Part shown: in pieces, positions 1-7,642 of the stretch
How positions within the stretch are numbered: position 1 is the stretch's first letter
Layout: each line of letters starts with the position of its first letter
DNA from: Burkholderiales bacterium
GTDB lineage: Bacteria; Pseudomonadota; Gammaproteobacteria; Burkholderiales; Burkholderiaceae_C
Direction of reading: 5' to 3'
Length of the DNA stretch: 23,586 bases
NCBI GenBank assembly: GCA_025352345.1
Contig: JANXTP010000251.1
Location: 1 to 23,586, forward strand
Program-made: the position numbers and the translations under genes
The notes under the pieces: generated by a model
What the model saw: the letters and a program-made list of their open reading frames with translations, nothing else
Database searches by the model: none
What the model was told of the DNA's origin: nothing

Positions 1-1083
1 CGCCTGCACGACCATCTGCACAATGCTGGCCAGCACCGTCTGCGAGCCAACTTTTTCAGAGCGCATTACCAACGCGCCATTGCTGTTGAGGGTAGCGCCA
101 ATCAGCTTGTCGCCGACGCGTTTGCTCACCGGCATCGGCTCGCCGGTCAGCATCGATTCGTCGACCGCACTGCTGCCATCGAGCACCACGCCATCGACCG
201 GCACCTTCTCGCCCGGGCGCACCCGCAGCATGTCACCCACCTGCACCTGCGCCAGCGGGATGTCGGCCTCGGTGCCGTCGATCTCGACGCGGCGGGCGGT
301 CTTGGGCGCCAGCCCCAGCAGCGACTTGATCGCCGCCGAGGTCTGCGAGCGCGCCTTCAGTTCCAGCAGCTGCCCCAGCAGCGTCAGCGAAATGATCACC
401 GCCGCCGCTTCGAAATACACAGGCACACGGCCCACCGAGGCGAAAGAAGCCGGGATCACGCCCGGCGCGACGGTCGCGACGACGCTGTAGGCGAATGCGG
501 CAGAGGTGCCGGTGGCGATCAGCGTCCACATGTTCGGGCTGCGGTGGATGACGGATTGCACACCGCGCACGAAGAACGGCGCACCGGCCCACAGCACCAC
601 CGGCAGCGTCAGCAGCAATTGAAGCCAGCTGTGCGTGGTGGGTGGCAAGCCGCTCACGGCATGCCCACCCATCGCCAGCATGAAAACTGCCAGCGTCAGT
701 GGCAGCGTCCAGAGGAAGCGGCGCCTGAAGTCGGTCAGCTCCGGGTTCTCACCTTCGTCCAGCTTCGGCATCTCGGGTTCGAGCGCCATGCCGCACTCCG
801 GGCAGGCCGCCGGATGGTTCTCCCGCACATCGGGGTGCATCGGGCAGGTGTAGGTGGCGCCTTCGATTGGTGGCTCCGCGACCGGCGCATCGGCAGGCTG
901 CAGGAAACGCCCCGGGTCGGCGGCGAATTTGGTTTTGCAGCCGGCACAGCAGAAGTAGAACGACCGGCCTTCGTGCTCGAAGGCATGGGGCGACGCCGGC
1001 GTCACCGCCATTCCGCACACCGGGTCTTTCAGCGGCTCGGCCGTGACGTCAGGCGTCGGCCGCCCGGGTGCAGATGGGTTCAC
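1..1083 (-). CDS. copA: Copper-translocating P1B-type ATPase, N-terminal part (cut by window edge)
   Basis: Partial gene: 361 N-terminal codons, with the C-terminal half outside the window. The product should be an inner-membrane pump exporting Cu(I) from the cytoplasm. It has no classical N-terminal HMA (CxxC) domain. Instead it carries a YHS domain (about residues 19-61, DPVCGM then FCCAGC) and a heavy-metal-binding domain (about 77-104, YTCPMHPDV then CPECGMAL). Transmembrane segments follow at about 122-143, 152-174, 185-207 and 220-240, and then the actuator domain with the TGE motif at 313-315. The CPC, DKTG and ATP-binding motifs would lie off-window, so metal specificity rests on family knowledge. 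The GTG start was chosen because it overlaps the stop of the upstream cupredoxin gene as GTGA, implying translational coupling, and lies 20 codons before the YHS domain. Confidence 0.9.
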   Translation of the reverse strand, partial: MNPSAPGRPTPDVTAEPLKDPVCGMAVTPASPHAFEHEGRSFYFCCAGCKTKFAADPGRFLQPADAPVAEPPIEGATYTCPMHPDVRENHPAACPECGMALEPEMPKLDEGENPELTDFRRRFLWTLPLTLAVFMLAMGGHAVSGLPPTTHSWLQLLLTLPVVLWAGAPFFVRGVQSVIHRSPNMWTLIATGTSAAFAYSVVATVAPGVIPASFASVGRVPVYFEAAAVIISLTLLGQLLELKARSQTSAAIKSLLGLAPKTARRVEIDGTEADIPLAQVQVGDMLRVRPGEKVPVDGVVLDGSSAVDESMLTGEPMPVSKRVGDKLIGATLNSNGALVMRSEKVGSQTVLASIVQMVVQA

Positions 1084-1544
1084 GGTGCGGCCTGGCCCAC
1101 CATCACCTGCCCCTTCATGCCCGCGTCGTAGTGCCCCGGCTGCAGGCATGCGAAATCGACGGTGCCGGTCTGAGTGAAGCGCCAGATCAGCTCACCCGTG
1201 TGGCCGGGCGCAACGCTGGCCTGGTTGGGATCGCTGTGCGCCATGTCGGGAAACTTGATCATCAGTGCCGCATGCTTTTGTAACGCGCTGATGGTCCCCA
1301 GGACCATCTCATGCTTGAGCTGGCCCGGGTTCCTCAGCACGAAGCGGATCGTCTCGTTGCGCTGCACCGAGACGCTGGAGGGCGTGAAGCGCATCGCGTC
1401 GCTCATCGTGATCTCGACCGTGCGGCTGACCCGCTTCGCGTCGCCGGGCTGGCCGATAGCCGAATTGTGCTTATCCGGACCGTGGGCATGCGCGACGTGG
1501 CAGTACGCGATCAGGCCGGTCGCAAGCCATCGATGGAGCTGCAT
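1080..1544 (-). CDS. copI: CopI-type periplasmic cupredoxin
   Basis: 154-residue secreted blue-copper protein. A signal peptide (about residues 1-20, ending AHA) precedes a His-containing linker and one cupredoxin domain. Candidate type-1 copper ligands are H78 (in KHEMVLG), C133, H138 and M143 (in CLQPGHYDAGM). It resembles the CopI copper-tolerance proteins of betaproteobacteria, which sit with copper ATPases and protect the periplasm from copper. The symbol is by resemblance. The ATG was chosen because AAAGGA lies about 8 bases upstream and the signal peptide starts directly after it. A longer reading frame reaches back to 1589 but lacks a ribosome site and would bury the signal sequence. 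Its stop overlaps the GTG of the ATPase gene, so both probably work in the same copper-detoxification unit. Confidence 0.85.
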   Translation of the reverse strand: MQLHRWLATGLIAYCHVAHAHGPDKHNSAIGQPGDAKRVSRTVEITMSDAMRFTPSSVSVQRNETIRFVLRNPGQLKHEMVLGTISALQKHAALMIKFPDMAHSDPNQASVAPGHTGELIWRFTQTGTVDFACLQPGHYDAGMKGQVMVGQAAP

Positions 1545-1662
1545 CACGAAATCCTTTCCGGCATCGGGCCTGTCCGAAGCGCGCGGCACCTGAGCAGCGT
1601 GCGGAGGCGTCGACGAACGCCCCCGCCGTCAACGCCGGAGGCACGCGCCTCGGGAACAAAGG

Positions 1663-2127
1663 TCAGCGACGTGCCGACAACGCCGCGTCGTCGAGCCCGG
1701 TGTCGGGAGACTCGTTGGTCTGGTTGCCGGCGGCCTCGTCGATCAGCTCTTCCGTGACGAAGTGGCCGTAGCGCTGCGCGGCCACCGCCTTCAGCGTGTG
1801 CGCCACCGCATTGACCTTGTCGACATGGGCCTGTTCCGGCGCGTGCACGACCAGGAAACTGCAGCCGTCCTGGGCCAGTTCGCGGTGCGCCTTGATCAGG
1901 TTCAGGTCCTGGCCGAGGGCCGCCAGCGGGCTGGCTTTCCCCACCTCGGCATCGACCTGGGCGATCATCTCTGCCGGCGTGTAGCGCACCATCTCCGACG
2001 CCGCAAAGCCTTGCTCGTGCAGCGCTGCCTCGGCCGCTTGCAGATCGCCTGCCGTGCGGAAGGTGATGACCACGTGGCCGACGGGCTTGAAAACGCCGAA
2101 CGATTCGGGGATGTGCTTCTTGTCCAT
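1663..2127 (-). CDS. Conserved hypothetical protein
   Basis: 154-residue soluble protein with no signal peptide or membrane segment. I do not recognise a named domain. The sequence suggests two alpha/beta units: a strand-helix pair at about residues 17-40 (GHVVITF then an Ala-rich helix) and a similar one at about 89-115 (SFLVVHAP then a helix). A conserved-looking AQRYGHFVTEEL follows at 117-128 and a polar tail ends the protein. Similar proteins occur in Burkholderiales, by my recollection, and no function is known to me. The ATG at 2127 was chosen over an upstream one at 2178 because AAGGAG precedes it by 6 bases. It is divergent from trxC and about 120 bases upstream of the cupredoxin gene. 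No transcriptional link to the copper genes is proven. Confidence 0.75.
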   Translation of the reverse strand: MDKKHIPESFGVFKPVGHVVITFRTAGDLQAAEAALHEQGFAASEMVRYTPAEMIAQVDAEVGKASPLAALGQDLNLIKAHRELAQDGCSFLVVHAPEQAHVDKVNAVAHTLKAVAAQRYGHFVTEELIDEAAGNQTNESPDTGLDDAALSARR

Positions 2128-2319
2128 GTTTTTCTCCTTGGCACGACGGCCGAAAAAGCTGACTCTTATAAAGTCCAAGTTATTCTTTTCGCTGTCCGCT
2201 CGGTGTCCAGTCGGACAAGCCCGTGCTCACGTGTCAGCCAATGCCGGCCCGGCTGCCTCACGCCCGCTGCCGCGCCTGCGGTCCAATGGCGGGACAAAAC
2301 GACCGTTACGCTCACATCC

Positions 2320-2751
2320 ATGAACCTCGTCTGTCCCGCCTGCAGCACCACCAACCGCGTTCCCGATGAGCGCCTGTTGGATCAGCCGTTGTGCGGCCGC
2401 TGCAAGGGCGCGCTGATGGCTGCGCAACCCGTCGAGCTCGACGATTCACGGCTGCCGGCCTACATCGCGGGCACCGACCTGCCGGTATTGATCGACTTCT
2501 GGGCCGACTGGTGCGGGCCCTGCAAAATGATGGCGCCACACTTCGCCAGCGCAGCGACGCAATTGCCCCAGGTGCGTTTCGTCAAGGTCGACACCGAGGC
2601 CAGCCCGACGGCCAGCACCACCCATCACATCCTCAGCATCCCGACGCTGATCCTGTTTCGCCATGGCCGGGAACTGGCGCGCCAGGCCGGGGCAACGCCC
2701 TCGGGTGAGCTGGTGCGTTGGGTGCAGTCACAACTCGCCCGCACCGCCTGA
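2320..2751 (+). CDS. trxC: Thioredoxin 2 (zinc-finger thioredoxin TrxC)
   Basis: 143-residue cytoplasmic disulfide reductase. The N-terminal zinc ribbon has C5-x2-C8 and C25-x2-C28, typical of thioredoxin 2 and thought to sense redox state. It is followed by a thioredoxin fold with the WCGPC active site at 64-68 and the cis-proline SIPTL segment near residue 108. The start is the ATG directly before the zinc-finger cysteines. The reading frame stays open far upstream (to 1762), but that stretch overlaps the opposite-strand gene and is not thioredoxin-like. The length matches the family. No OxyR site could be recognised in the 192-base divergent gap. Its stop codon overlaps the ATG of a broken downstream fragment as TGATG. 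Confidence 0.95.
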   Translation: MNLVCPACSTTNRVPDERLLDQPLCGRCKGALMAAQPVELDDSRLPAYIAGTDLPVLIDFWADWCGPCKMMAPHFASAATQLPQVRFVKVDTEASPTASTTHHILSIPTLILFRHGRELARQAGATPSGELVRWVQSQLARTA

Positions 2752-2846
2752 TGGACCACTACACCCCTTGAGCCTCACTGGCCGGCGGCCTGGTGATCGG
2801 CCTGGGCACCGGGCGCATCGCCGGCATCGTTGCCAGCCCGCTGCGG
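2751..2846 (+). pseudogene. Probable remnant of a YeeE/YedE-type membrane protein gene
   Basis: Starting at the ATG that overlaps the trxC stop (TGATG), the frame reads MDHYTP, then TGA, then ASLAGGLVIGLGTGRIAGIV. YeeE/YedE (sulfur-transport-like) proteins typically begin with a similar FTP-W-(x)SLxGGxxIGLxAxxL...NGRIAGISG segment. Here the expected Trp is a stop codon (TGG to TGA) and the stretch between IGL and GRIAGI looks shortened by several codons. After about 2846 no further similarity is apparent. The match is from memory and short, so it could be coincidence, but its placement exactly at a coupled start codon favours a decayed gene once co-translated with trxC. Confidence 0.4.
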
Positions 2847-3070
2847 ACGTTGGCGTTCAAAGGCAAGTGGGCGCCAGAGCGAGTGCCGCCGTTGGTAAGC
2901 CTGACGGTAACGTCATGGCAAAAGCCTCAAAAAGATAGCGACCGCCAACCTACGCCAGCCTCGGGAGTTCAGAACTTGATGCAATGAGTTCGGAAGTGAG
3001 TGAGAACCGACAACGAGTTGCTCAACGTGATGGAAACCAGATTTGACGATCTGGCGCCTGCCAATCTCGC
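2847..3070. other. Intergenic stretch before the rpoH operator, no gene seen
   Basis: No credible coding sequence, RNA gene or repeat array was recognised. The only structure noted is an inverted repeat at 3037-3054 (CCAGAT, six-base spacer TTGACG, ATCTGG). Its spacer also resembles a -35 hexamer, although no good -10 lies 16-18 bases downstream. Short open frames here lack ribosome sites and protein-like composition. Some of this DNA may be decayed remainder of the upstream YeeE-like gene. Confidence 0.5.
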
Positions 3071-3097
3071 TTAGCACTCGGCAACTAAGAGTGCTAA
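3071..3097 (+). promoter_or_regulatory. CIRCE operator (HrcA binding site) upstream of rpoH
   Basis: TTAGCACTC, nine bases, GAGTGCTAA: an exact match to the CIRCE consensus with the canonical N9 spacer. It lies 33 bases before the rpoH start codon. CIRCE is bound by the repressor HrcA, which is released on heat shock. The right arm contains TAATAT (3094-3099), a possible -10, with TTAGCA of the left arm 17 bases upstream as a weak -35. HrcA would then occlude the promoter. The promoter assignment is inference; the operator match is seen directly. Confidence 0.93.
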
Positions 3098-3130
3098 TAT
3101 TTCGGAACCAACCTTGGCTAGAGGCAGTCC

Positions 3131-4069
<939 letters not shown>

Positions 4070-4089
4070 GCGGCGTCCTGCACCCATGA

Positions 4090-4113
4090 AAACGGCCCCT
4101 GTCGGGGCCGTTT
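4090..4113. terminator. Bidirectional intrinsic terminator between rpoH and the Sco gene
   Basis: AAACGGCCCC, loop TGTC, GGGGCCGTTT: a perfect ten-base-pair stem, GC-rich at the loop end with A/T tracts at the base on both strands. It lies between convergent genes, 20 bases after the rpoH stop and 32 bases after the end of the minus-strand oxidase cluster, and suits both. Confidence 0.88.
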
Positions 4114-4145
4114 CTCATCGGGAGTGGCAATCTCAGCTGGCGCGG

Positions 4146-4799
4146 TCAGCCCGCGGCCAGCAGCGTTTTCAAATCGGCCGCCAGGGCCTCTGCACCGCCA
4201 CCGTAGCGCACGAACAGCCGCACCTTGCCCTGCGCATCGAAGACATACGAGCCCGCGGTGTGGTCGACGCTGTAGCTGCCTTCGGTCTTGCCCGGCACCT
4301 TGGCGTAGAACACCTTGAATTCCTTGGCGGTGGCGGCGATCTCTTCCGGGGTGCCGCGCAAGGCGACGAAGCTCGGGTCGAATCCGCCCATATAGGTTTT
4401 CAGCACCGCGGCGGTGTCGCGCTCAGGGTCAACGGTGACGAAAACGCCCTGCACCCGGTCACCGTCCTTGCCCAGCGAGGCCTTGACCTGCGCCAGCTCG
4501 GCCATCGTCGTCGGGCACACATCGGGGCACTGGGTGAAGCCGAAGAAGACGACGGTGACCTTGCCCTTGAACTCAGCCAGCGTGCGCGGCTGGCCGTTCT
4601 GGTCGGTCAGCGACAAGGTGCGGGCATAGTCGGCGCCGGTGATGTCGATGCCCTGGAACGAGGTCGCAGCACCGCCACCCGAGGACGGCGCATCGCAACC
4701 CGCCAGCGACATCAGCGACACGGCCAGCGCCACACCACCGAGCTGCAGAAAGCCGCGGCGTGACGCGCTCGAAAGGTGGCTCTTTGGTGCTGGGCTCAC
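4146..4799 (-). CDS. Sco1/SenC copper chaperone lipoprotein
   Basis: 217-residue membrane-anchored thioredoxin-fold protein that delivers copper to, or reduces, the CuA site of cytochrome oxidase subunit II. The copper ligands are C91 and C95 (CPDVC) and H180 (DHTAGSY). The N-terminus combines a Tat-like motif (SRRGFLQ, 13-19), a hydrophobic stretch and a lipobox LAGC (32-35) followed by Asp, which in enterobacteria signals inner-membrane retention. It is the last gene of the oxidase cluster. The GTG start overlaps the ctaB stop (GTGA), implying coupling. The frame continues open upstream through ctaB, but only the part from the GTG is Sco-like. Confidence 0.93.
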   Translation of the reverse strand: MSPAPKSHLSSASRRGFLQLGGVALAVSLMSLAGCDAPSSGGGAATSFQGIDITGADYARTLSLTDQNGQPRTLAEFKGKVTVVFFGFTQCPDVCPTTMAELAQVKASLGKDGDRVQGVFVTVDPERDTAAVLKTYMGGFDPSFVALRGTPEEIAATAKEFKVFYAKVPGKTEGSYSVDHTAGSYVFDAQGKVRLFVRYGGGAEALAADLKTLLAAG

Positions 4800-5707
4800 A
4801 GCAGCGGCCCCAGGTAGTGATCGATCAGCAGCGCTGCGAACAGCAGCATCAGGTGCCAGATCGAGAAACGGAAGGTCTTGCGTGCGAGCGCGTCGGAATA
4901 ATTGCGCCACAACTTCCAGGCGTAGCCGATGAAAACGCCGCCCAGCGCGATCGCCGACACCAGGTAAATGACGCCGCTCATGCCCGAGATGAACGGCAGC
5001 AAGGTCGCGGCAAACAGCACCAGCGTGTACAGGAACACATGCAGCTGGGTGAACGCGGCGCCATGGGTCACCGGCAGCATCGGCAGGCCGGCCTTGCGGT
5101 AGTCCTCGGCGCGGTACAGCGCCAGGGCCCAGAAGTGCGGCGGCGTCCACAGAAAAATGATCAGGCACAGGATCAGCGCCTCGGGGCCCACCTCGCCGCG
5201 GATCGCTGCCCAGCCCAGCACCGGCGGCATGGCACCCGAGGCCCCGCCGATCACGATGTTCTGCGGCGTCGCTGGCTTCAGCAGCACGGTGTAGATGACG
5301 GCGTAGCCGACGAAGGTGGCAAAGGTCAGCCACATCGTCAGCGGGTTGACCCAGAAGTACAGCATCGCGCTGCCCAGTCCGCACAGCACGGCGGAGAAGG
5401 TCAGCGTCTGCGCATTGGTGAGGGTCCCCTTGGCGGTCGGCCGCCAGGAGGTGCGTGCCATCTTCGCGTCGATGTGCTGCTCGACGATGCAGTTGAACGC
5501 TGCCGCCGCGCCTGCCACCAGCCAGATGCCGACGGTGGCGGACAGCGCGAGCTTCAGATCGGGCACGCTGGGCACCGCCAGCAGCATGCCGATCACCGCA
5601 CAGAACACGATCAGCTGCACCACGCGCGGCTTGGTCAGCGTGTAGAACTGCCTGACGCGTGAGGGGTGCCGCACGATCGGCAGCGGGGTGGTGAGGGTTT
5701 CAGACAT
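4796..5707 (-). CDS. ctaB: Protoheme IX farnesyltransferase (heme O synthase)
   Basis: 303-residue UbiA-family membrane enzyme adding a farnesyl group to heme b to give heme O, the precursor of heme A. About nine hydrophobic segments are evident. The first prenyl-diphosphate motif reads NCIVEQHID (72-80), i.e. NxxxExxxD with Glu where many homologues have Asp; I recall this as normal for betaproteobacterial CtaB. It continues AKMARTSWRP. The second region, LWTPPHFWALALYRAEDYRKAGLPMLP, is typical. It follows ctaA by 20 bases and overlaps the Sco gene by four. Also called cyoE. Confidence 0.96.
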   Translation of the reverse strand: MSETLTTPLPIVRHPSRVRQFYTLTKPRVVQLIVFCAVIGMLLAVPSVPDLKLALSATVGIWLVAGAAAAFNCIVEQHIDAKMARTSWRPTAKGTLTNAQTLTFSAVLCGLGSAMLYFWVNPLTMWLTFATFVGYAVIYTVLLKPATPQNIVIGGASGAMPPVLGWAAIRGEVGPEALILCLIIFLWTPPHFWALALYRAEDYRKAGLPMLPVTHGAAFTQLHVFLYTLVLFAATLLPFISGMSGVIYLVSAIALGGVFIGYAWKLWRNYSDALARKTFRFSIWHLMLLFAALLIDHYLGPLL

Positions 5708-5727
5708 GTTCAGGCCAGCCTGTGATT

Positions 5728-6894
5728 CTACGAAGCCGCGCGGATGCCGCTGCGGCCCGACGACACGGCGGTGTGGACGGCCACGCGTTCAGGCCGTGCG
5801 CGCGTCAGCAGCATCGCCAGCACCACCAGCAGCACCGCCGCGCCACCGGTGTGTGCCACCGCCGACAACAAGGGCCAATCGAGCAGCACATTGCCGAGGC
5901 CGCTGGCCACCTGCCACGCGACGGCACCGGCCAGCGCTGCGGCCCAGCGGCGCAACGCGGCATCACCGGTGGCCAGCAGGCGCCAGACGAGCGTGCCCAT
6001 GGCCACCAGCAGCACCGCAGCACCAAGTCGATGGACCATGTGGATCGCAGTCAGCGCGGCGAACGGCAGGTAGCCGCCATCCTTGCCGGCACCGAGCTCG
6101 CGCAGTACGACGAAGCCGTGGTTGAAATCCATGGCCGGCCACCAGCTGCCCTGACAGGTCGGAAACTCATTGCAGGCGAGCACCGCGTAGTTGGTGCTGA
6201 CCCAGCCGCCGAGTGCGATCTGCACGATGGCCACTGCCAGCACCGCGACGACACCGCGGTGCAGCGCCGGTGACAGGACCAGTTTCGGCCGCACCGACAG
6301 CTGGCTCTGGATCGCCAGCAGCGCGAGCAGGCCCAGGCCGCCGATCAGGTGCAGCGTGACGATGGCGGGGTAGAGCTTCATCGTCACCGTCAGCGCACCG
6401 AAAGCGCCCTGCCCGCACACCCAGAGCCAGGTGGCGGTCGGCCACCAGGGAGACACCGCCATCGCCGCCGCCGTACGCCGCTGGCGCGCCTCGACCCACG
6501 CGGTGACCGCCAGCACGGTGATCAGCCCACCGACACCGGTGGCGAGATAGCGGTGCAGCATCTCGATCCAGGCTTTGCCGTGCGTCACCGGGCCGGTCGG
6601 CATCGCCGTTTGCGCGGCACCGATGGCCTCGTGAGCGCCCAGCGGGCTCGCGCTGCCATAGCAGCCGGGCCAGTCGGGACAGCCCAGCCCCGCGTCGCTG
6701 AGCCGGGTGTAGGCGCCGAACAGCACCAGATCGAAGGTCAGGAACAGCGTCACCAGCGTCAGCGCGCGGCGACGCACCGCAGGGTCGCTGCGCCGATGGC
6801 GCCAGAGCACCCAGATGACCGGCGCCATGGCCACGACAGCGCCGATCAGCACCACGGTTGGTAGTGGCCCCAGGTCGTAGGCGGGAACGTTCAT
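5728..6894 (-). CDS. ctaA: Heme A synthase (COX15/CtaA family)
   Basis: 388-residue multi-pass enzyme that oxidises the C8 methyl of heme O to the formyl of heme A. Conserved features are the cysteine pair C72/C78 (GLGCPDWPGCYGS), H114 (EMLHRYLA), H182 (LHLIGGL), a second Cys pair C241/C247 (ACNEFPTCQGSWWP), H285/H288 (IHMVHRLGA) and H348 (AHTGGAAVLL). About eight membrane segments are visible. The ATG at 6894 puts a hydrophobic helix directly after a short N-terminus. No strong Shine-Dalgarno sequence precedes it. A frame extension to 6984 would overlap the upstream gene and looks non-homologous. It acts directly after CtaB. Confidence 0.95.
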   Translation of the reverse strand: MNVPAYDLGPLPTVVLIGAVVAMAPVIWVLWRHRRSDPAVRRRALTLVTLFLTFDLVLFGAYTRLSDAGLGCPDWPGCYGSASPLGAHEAIGAAQTAMPTGPVTHGKAWIEMLHRYLATGVGGLITVLAVTAWVEARQRRTAAAMAVSPWWPTATWLWVCGQGAFGALTVTMKLYPAIVTLHLIGGLGLLALLAIQSQLSVRPKLVLSPALHRGVVAVLAVAIVQIALGGWVSTNYAVLACNEFPTCQGSWWPAMDFNHGFVVLRELGAGKDGGYLPFAALTAIHMVHRLGAAVLLVAMGTLVWRLLATGDAALRRWAAALAGAVAWQVASGLGNVLLDWPLLSAVAHTGGAAVLLVVLAMLLTRARPERVAVHTAVSSGRSGIRAAS

Positions 6895-6928
6895 GGTGTA
6901 GGGATCAGTCGAGCGGACCGGCGCACTG

Positions 6929-7642
6929 TCATCGGCCGGGCTGGTCCCACGATGCCGAGGCCCGCAGCAGCCGCTCGAGATCACGCTTGAGCTTGGCCGG
7001 GTCGGGATCGACCGGCGTGCGCATCATCCACTGGCCCATCGGGTCGACGAGGTACAGGTGTTCATCGAGCTGGTGGCCAGCGGCCGGGCTCAACCACTGC
7101 GCCAAGGCGTCAGCAGGCACCCGCAGCACGGTGGCCGGCTGCGACCCGGCGATCGCTTTCAGCAGCGCGGGGGTCGGTGTTGCCTCGTCGGGAATCAGCC
7201 AGACCTTATCGACGCGGTCCCTCTCCTTGCCCAGCGCTTCGACCAGTTGCCGCTGCAGCACCAGATGCGACTCGCAACGCGCATCGCAGGCGCCGTCGGC
7301 GATGGCCACCACGAGCCATTGGCCATGCAGGCCAGCGGCGGACACCGGTTGGCCCGCCAGATCCCGCAGCGGCATGGCGGCCGGTATTTCACGCGGCGGC
7401 ATCACGAACTCGCTGTAGTTGGTGCGGCCTTCGGGGCGAATCACGAAGTAGGTCAGGTAGGAAGCAATCACCGGCGCGGCGCACACCCCGAGCACGAGCA
7501 GCATTTTCAGCCGGCCGGACGCGGTGCGGCGCTGCGACAGGTCGGGCGTCGGCATCGAGTGCACGGTGAAGCTCAGCGGAGACGCCAGGTCGGCATCAGC
7601 GCTGTGAGCGGAGGCGGGGCCGGACGAGTTGGAACCAGACAT
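6929..7642 (-). CDS. Membrane-anchored Sco-like thioredoxin-fold protein of the oxidase cluster
   Basis: 237 residues if the ATG at 7642 is used (AGG seven bases upstream; it would overlap SURF1 by 47 bases). An internal ATG at 7555 is an alternative and would still include the membrane anchor. One transmembrane segment spans about 47-67, with the rest likely periplasmic. The domain resembles Sco/TlpA proteins: a strand (WLVVAIAD), then CDARC at 119-123, the CxxxC spacing of Sco copper sites, and later GHQLDEHLYLVDPMG (189-203), placed like the Sco histidine region but with different spacing. Homologues at this position in Burkholderiales are generally annotated as hypothetical. A role in copper or thiol handling for oxidase assembly is inference. 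Confidence 0.8.
   Translation of the reverse strand: MSGSNSSGPASAHSADADLASPLSFTVHSMPTPDLSQRRTASGRLKMLLVLGVCAAPVIASYLTYFVIRPEGRTNYSEFVMPPREIPAAMPLRDLAGQPVSAAGLHGQWLVVAIADGACDARCESHLVLQRQLVEALGKERDRVDKVWLIPDEATPTPALLKAIAGSQPATVLRVPADALAQWLSPAAGHQLDEHLYLVDPMGQWMMRTPVDPDPAKLKRDLERLLRASASWDQPGR

Noticed and set aside
1639..1652. GAGGC-ACGC-GCCTC hairpin after the hypothetical gene
   Set aside because: Five-base stem without a T tract; too weak to call a terminator.
2165..2172. TATAAG/TATAAA sequence in the gap between the hypothetical gene and trxC
   Set aside because: It resembles a -10 on both strands, but no acceptable -35 occurs at 16-18 bases on either, so no promoter was called.
1762..2319. 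Upstream extension of the trxC frame by 186 codons
   Set aside because: It overlaps the opposite-strand hypothetical gene and has no thioredoxin-related sequence; the zinc-finger methionine at 2320 fits the family length.
4760..5662. A 300-codon plus-strand open frame opposite ctaB
   Set aside because: Gln/His/Arg-rich antisense shadow; the minus strand encodes a complete heme O synthase.
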